A stretch of 16,792 nt of DNA from positions 1-16,792 of the forward strand of contig JAITAP010000062.1 in the NCBI GenBank assembly GCA_031284065.1, given 5' to 3'. How positions within the stretch are numbered: the stretch's first letter is position 1; the number at the start of each line of letters is the position of its first letter. The translations under genes were made by a program, and so were the position numbers. Shown here piece after piece: positions 14,807 to 16,792 of this stretch. Under the pieces are notes generated by a model. The model worked only from the letters and a program-made list of their open reading frames with translations. It made no database searches and was not told the origin of the DNA. The DNA is from Prevotellaceae bacterium (GTDB taxonomy: Bacteria; Bacteroidota; Bacteroidia; Bacteroidales; UBA932).

Positions 14807-16741
14807 CTAAACCTCCAGCATTTTCTTAACCTCGTCCTTCACAAATCGGGCAAATTCCTCCACTTTCATCACCCCCTTGTCACCTTCGCCCTGCCGCCGC
14901 ACGGCTACAGCGCCCTCCGCCGCTTCCTTTTCGCCAACTATGAGGAGGTAGGGAGTATGTTGCAGCTCGTTGTCGCGGATTTTCTTCCCAATTTTTTCGT
15001 TACGGTTGTCAACGAGGGTACGCACGTCGGCATCGTTAAGTTGCTCCGCTACTTTTTCTGCATAGTCGTTGTATTTTTCGCTAATTGACAGCACAACGGC
15101 TTGTTCCGGCGTGAGCCAAAGCGGGAATTTGCCGGCGGTATGCTCAATAAGCACCGCCAAAAAGCGCTCCATAGAGCCAAAAGGCGCACGGTGAATCATC
15201 ACCGGACGGTGGCGCTTGTCGTCCGTGCCAACGTACTCCAGCTCAAACCTGTCCGGCATGTTGTAGTCCACCTGAATAGTTCCCAGCTGCCACTTGCGCC
15301 CGATGGCGTCGCGCACCATAAAGTCGAGCTTTGGCCCGTAGAAGGCCGCTTCGCCGTACTCCACCACCGTTTTTAGCCCCTTTTCGGCGGCGGCTTCTAT
15401 GATGGCGCTCTCTGCCTTATCCCAGTTCTCGTCGCTACCAATGTACTTTTCGCGGTTGACCTTGTCGCGCAGCGATATTTGCGCCGTGTATTCCTGAAAA
15501 TCGAACAGCTTAAAAATGTACAGAATAATATCTATAACCTTTTTGAACTCGTCCTTAATTTGGTCTTGGGTACAAAAAAGGTGGGCGTCGTCCTGCGTAA
15601 ACCCGCGAACGCGCGTAAGCCCGTGCAGCTCGCCGCTTTGCTCGTAGCGGTACACTGTGCCGAACTCTGCCAAGCGAACAGGCAAATCCTTGTACGAACG
15701 CGGCTTGCTGCGGTATATCTCGCAGTGGTGCGGACAGTTCATCGGCTTGAGCAAAAAGTCCTCGTTTTCGTCCGGCGTTTTAATGGGCTTGAACGAATCT
15801 GCGCCGTACTTGGCGTAGTGCCCCGAAGTTATGTAGAGCTGCTTGTGCCCAATGTGCGGCGTGATGACCTGCTGGTAGCCGTACTTTTTCTGTATGTTTT
15901 TCAAAAAATCTTCGAGCCTGAAGCGCAGCGCAGCGCCTTTGGGCAGCCATATCGGCAAGCCTTGCCCCACTTTTTCGGAAAAAGTGAACAGCTCCATTTC
16001 CCTGCCTATTTTGCGGTGGTCGCGACGCTTGGCTTCCTCCAGCAGCTTGAGGTACTCGTCGAGCAGACTTTGCTTCGGAAAGGTAATGCCGTAAATGCGG
16101 GTAAGCATTTTGTTCTTTTCGTTACCGCGCCAGTATGCGCCGGCAATGGAGGTGAGCTTCACCGCCTTGATGATGGACGAATCTATGATGTGCGGGCCTC
16201 TGCAAAGGTCGGTGAATGTGCCGCAGGTGTAGAAGCTGATAGTACCGTCTTGCAGGTCGCCTATCAGTTCCATTTTGTAAGTTTCGCCTTTGTCGCCAAA
16301 GGTTTTGAGCGCTTCGGCTTTGGGGACTTCGCGGCGCACAAAGGTTTGCTTTTCGCGCGCCAGCTCCAGCATTTTCTTTTCAATCTTCTCCAAATCGGCC
16401 TCCACGATGGGCTGCGGAGGCTCTACGTCGTAGTAGAAGCCGTTTTCGATGGCAGGCCCAATGCCGAACTTTACGCCCGGGTAAAGCAGCTCCAGCGCTT
16501 CCGCCATCAGGTGCGAGGAAGAGTGCCAAAAGGCGTGCTTGCCTTCGACATCGTCAAACTTGTGCAGCTTGAGCGTGGCGTTGCCCGCAATGGGAAAGCG
16601 CAGGTCTTGCAGCTCGCCGTTCACGGTAGCGCTCAGCACGTCGGCGGCAAGCCGGGGGCTGATGCTTTCGGCAACCTGTAGCGGCGTTACGCCGCTTTCA
16701 TACTCGCGCGTGCTGCCATCGGGGAAAGAAACCTTTATCAT
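14807..16741 (-). CDS. thrS: Threonyl-tRNA synthetase
   Basis: A 644-residue class II synthetase that charges tRNA-Thr and edits mischarged Ser-tRNA. Domains in order: TGS (1-61), editing domain with HSSSH (73-77) and CRGPH (180-184), catalytic core (about 245-540), and C-terminal anticodon-binding domain (about 545-644). The three zinc ligands that recognise threonine are present: Cys336 in MNCPHH, His387 in DDAHLF and His517 in MIHRAPFGSMERF. Motif 2 is around RYEQSGELHGLTRVRGFTQDD (365-385). The length is normal for the full bacterial form. The ATG at 16739-16741 gives a complete TGS domain (MIKVSFPDGS). Only 51 bp upstream are visible, and they hold no convincing -7 box. Downstream comes ilvC, not infC-rpmI-rplT, which often follow thrS. 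Confidence 0.98.
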   Translation of the reverse strand: MIKVSFPDGSTREYESGVTPLQVAESISPRLAADVLSATVNGELQDLRFPIAGNATLKLHKFDDVEGKHAFWHSSSHLMAEALELLYPGVKFGIGPAIENGFYYDVEPPQPIVEADLEKIEKKMLELAREKQTFVRREVPKAEALKTFGDKGETYKMELIGDLQDGTISFYTCGTFTDLCRGPHIIDSSIIKAVKLTSIAGAYWRGNEKNKMLTRIYGITFPKQSLLDEYLKLLEEAKRRDHRKIGREMELFTFSEKVGQGLPIWLPKGAALRFRLEDFLKNIQKKYGYQQVITPHIGHKQLYITSGHYAKYGADSFKPIKTPDENEDFLLKPMNCPHHCEIYRSKPRSYKDLPVRLAEFGTVYRYEQSGELHGLTRVRGFTQDDAHLFCTQDQIKDEFKKVIDIILYIFKLFDFQEYTAQISLRDKVNREKYIGSDENWDKAESAIIEAAAEKGLKTVVEYGEAAFYGPKLDFMVRDAIGRKWQLGTIQVDYNMPDRFELEYVGTDDKRHRPVMIHRAPFGSMERFLAVLIEHTAGKFPLWLTPEQAVVLSISEKYNDYAEKVAEQLNDADVRTLVDNRNEKIGKKIRDNELQHTPYLLIVGEKEAAEGAVAVRRQGEGDKGVMKVEEFARFVKDEVKKMLEV

Positions 16742-16775
16742 AAATTTTGAATTTTAAATTCTGAATTTTGAATTG
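16742..16775. repeat. Low-complexity AATTC/AAAATTC repeats before thrS
   Basis: The 34 bp before the thrS start consist of permuted copies of AATTTTGAATT and AAATTCTGAATT, three near-repeats in a row. Such runs are common between Bacteroidota genes. Possible role as an A-rich translation-initiation context is inference. Confidence 0.45.
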
Positions 16776-16792
16776 CTTGCGCCACAACTTTT

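Noticed and set aside
15479..16681. 400-codon open frame on the plus strand
   Set aside because: It is exactly antisense to thrS, whose every domain and active-site residue is intact; composition is Val/Leu/Arg-rich shadow translation.

Overview
The window looks like chromosomal DNA of a Bacteroidota bacterium, most likely order Bacteroidales. Three things point there. Promoter-like TAnnTTTG (-7) boxes sit in front of several genes, starts lack obvious Shine-Dalgarno sequences, and the gene content fits: a large YfhO-type membrane protein, a homodimeric glycyl-tRNA synthetase, a secreted multi-domain beta-sandwich protein and two AAA_14/DUF4143 ATPases. The genus cannot be named from the sequence alone.

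Layout, left to right. (1) 1-1388, minus: 5' part of a secreted Ig-like repeat protein that runs off the left edge, with its own promoter and a hairpin in its leader. (2) 1696-3822, minus: a lipoprotein resembling (alpha/alpha)6-barrel glycosidases. (3) 3823-5045: 1.2 kb with no convincing gene, ending in a very AT-rich array (4554-4988) of about seven 64-bp units. Each unit holds two copies of one ~26-bp element in inverted orientation, so copies fall every 32 bp. (4) 5046-7073, plus: AAA_14/DUF4143 ATPase followed after 24 bp by a family 2 glycosyltransferase. The latter ends tail-to-tail, with a 21-bp overlap, on a YfhO-like membrane protein. (5) 7053-11180, minus: glyS then yfhO-like. (6) 11447-12580, minus: a second, divergent AAA_14/DUF4143 ATPase. 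(7) 12765-13436: 21 direct copies of a different, strictly phased 32-bp repeat upstream of the second ATPase. (8) 13587-16741, minus: ilvC and thrS, with a terminator after ilvC.

Housekeeping genes (thrS, ilvC, glyS) are interleaved with accessory material. The most interesting pattern concerns the two ATPases. Each gene lies directly downstream of a non-coding repeat array built on a 32-bp register (about three DNA turns), and each has a promoter core of the form TATnTTTGTCG between array and start codon. The arrays are unrelated or only distantly related in sequence, one alternating inverted and one direct. They lack variable spacers, so they are not CRISPRs. Whether array and ATPase form a functional unit is inference, but the parallel arrangement is visible in the sequence. 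Array 1 also carries repeated DnaA-box-like TTATCCATA motifs and one perfect DnaA box. The glycosyltransferase and YfhO-like protein suggest cell-surface glycan work; the glycosidase-like lipoprotein and the secreted protein are probably surface-exposed.
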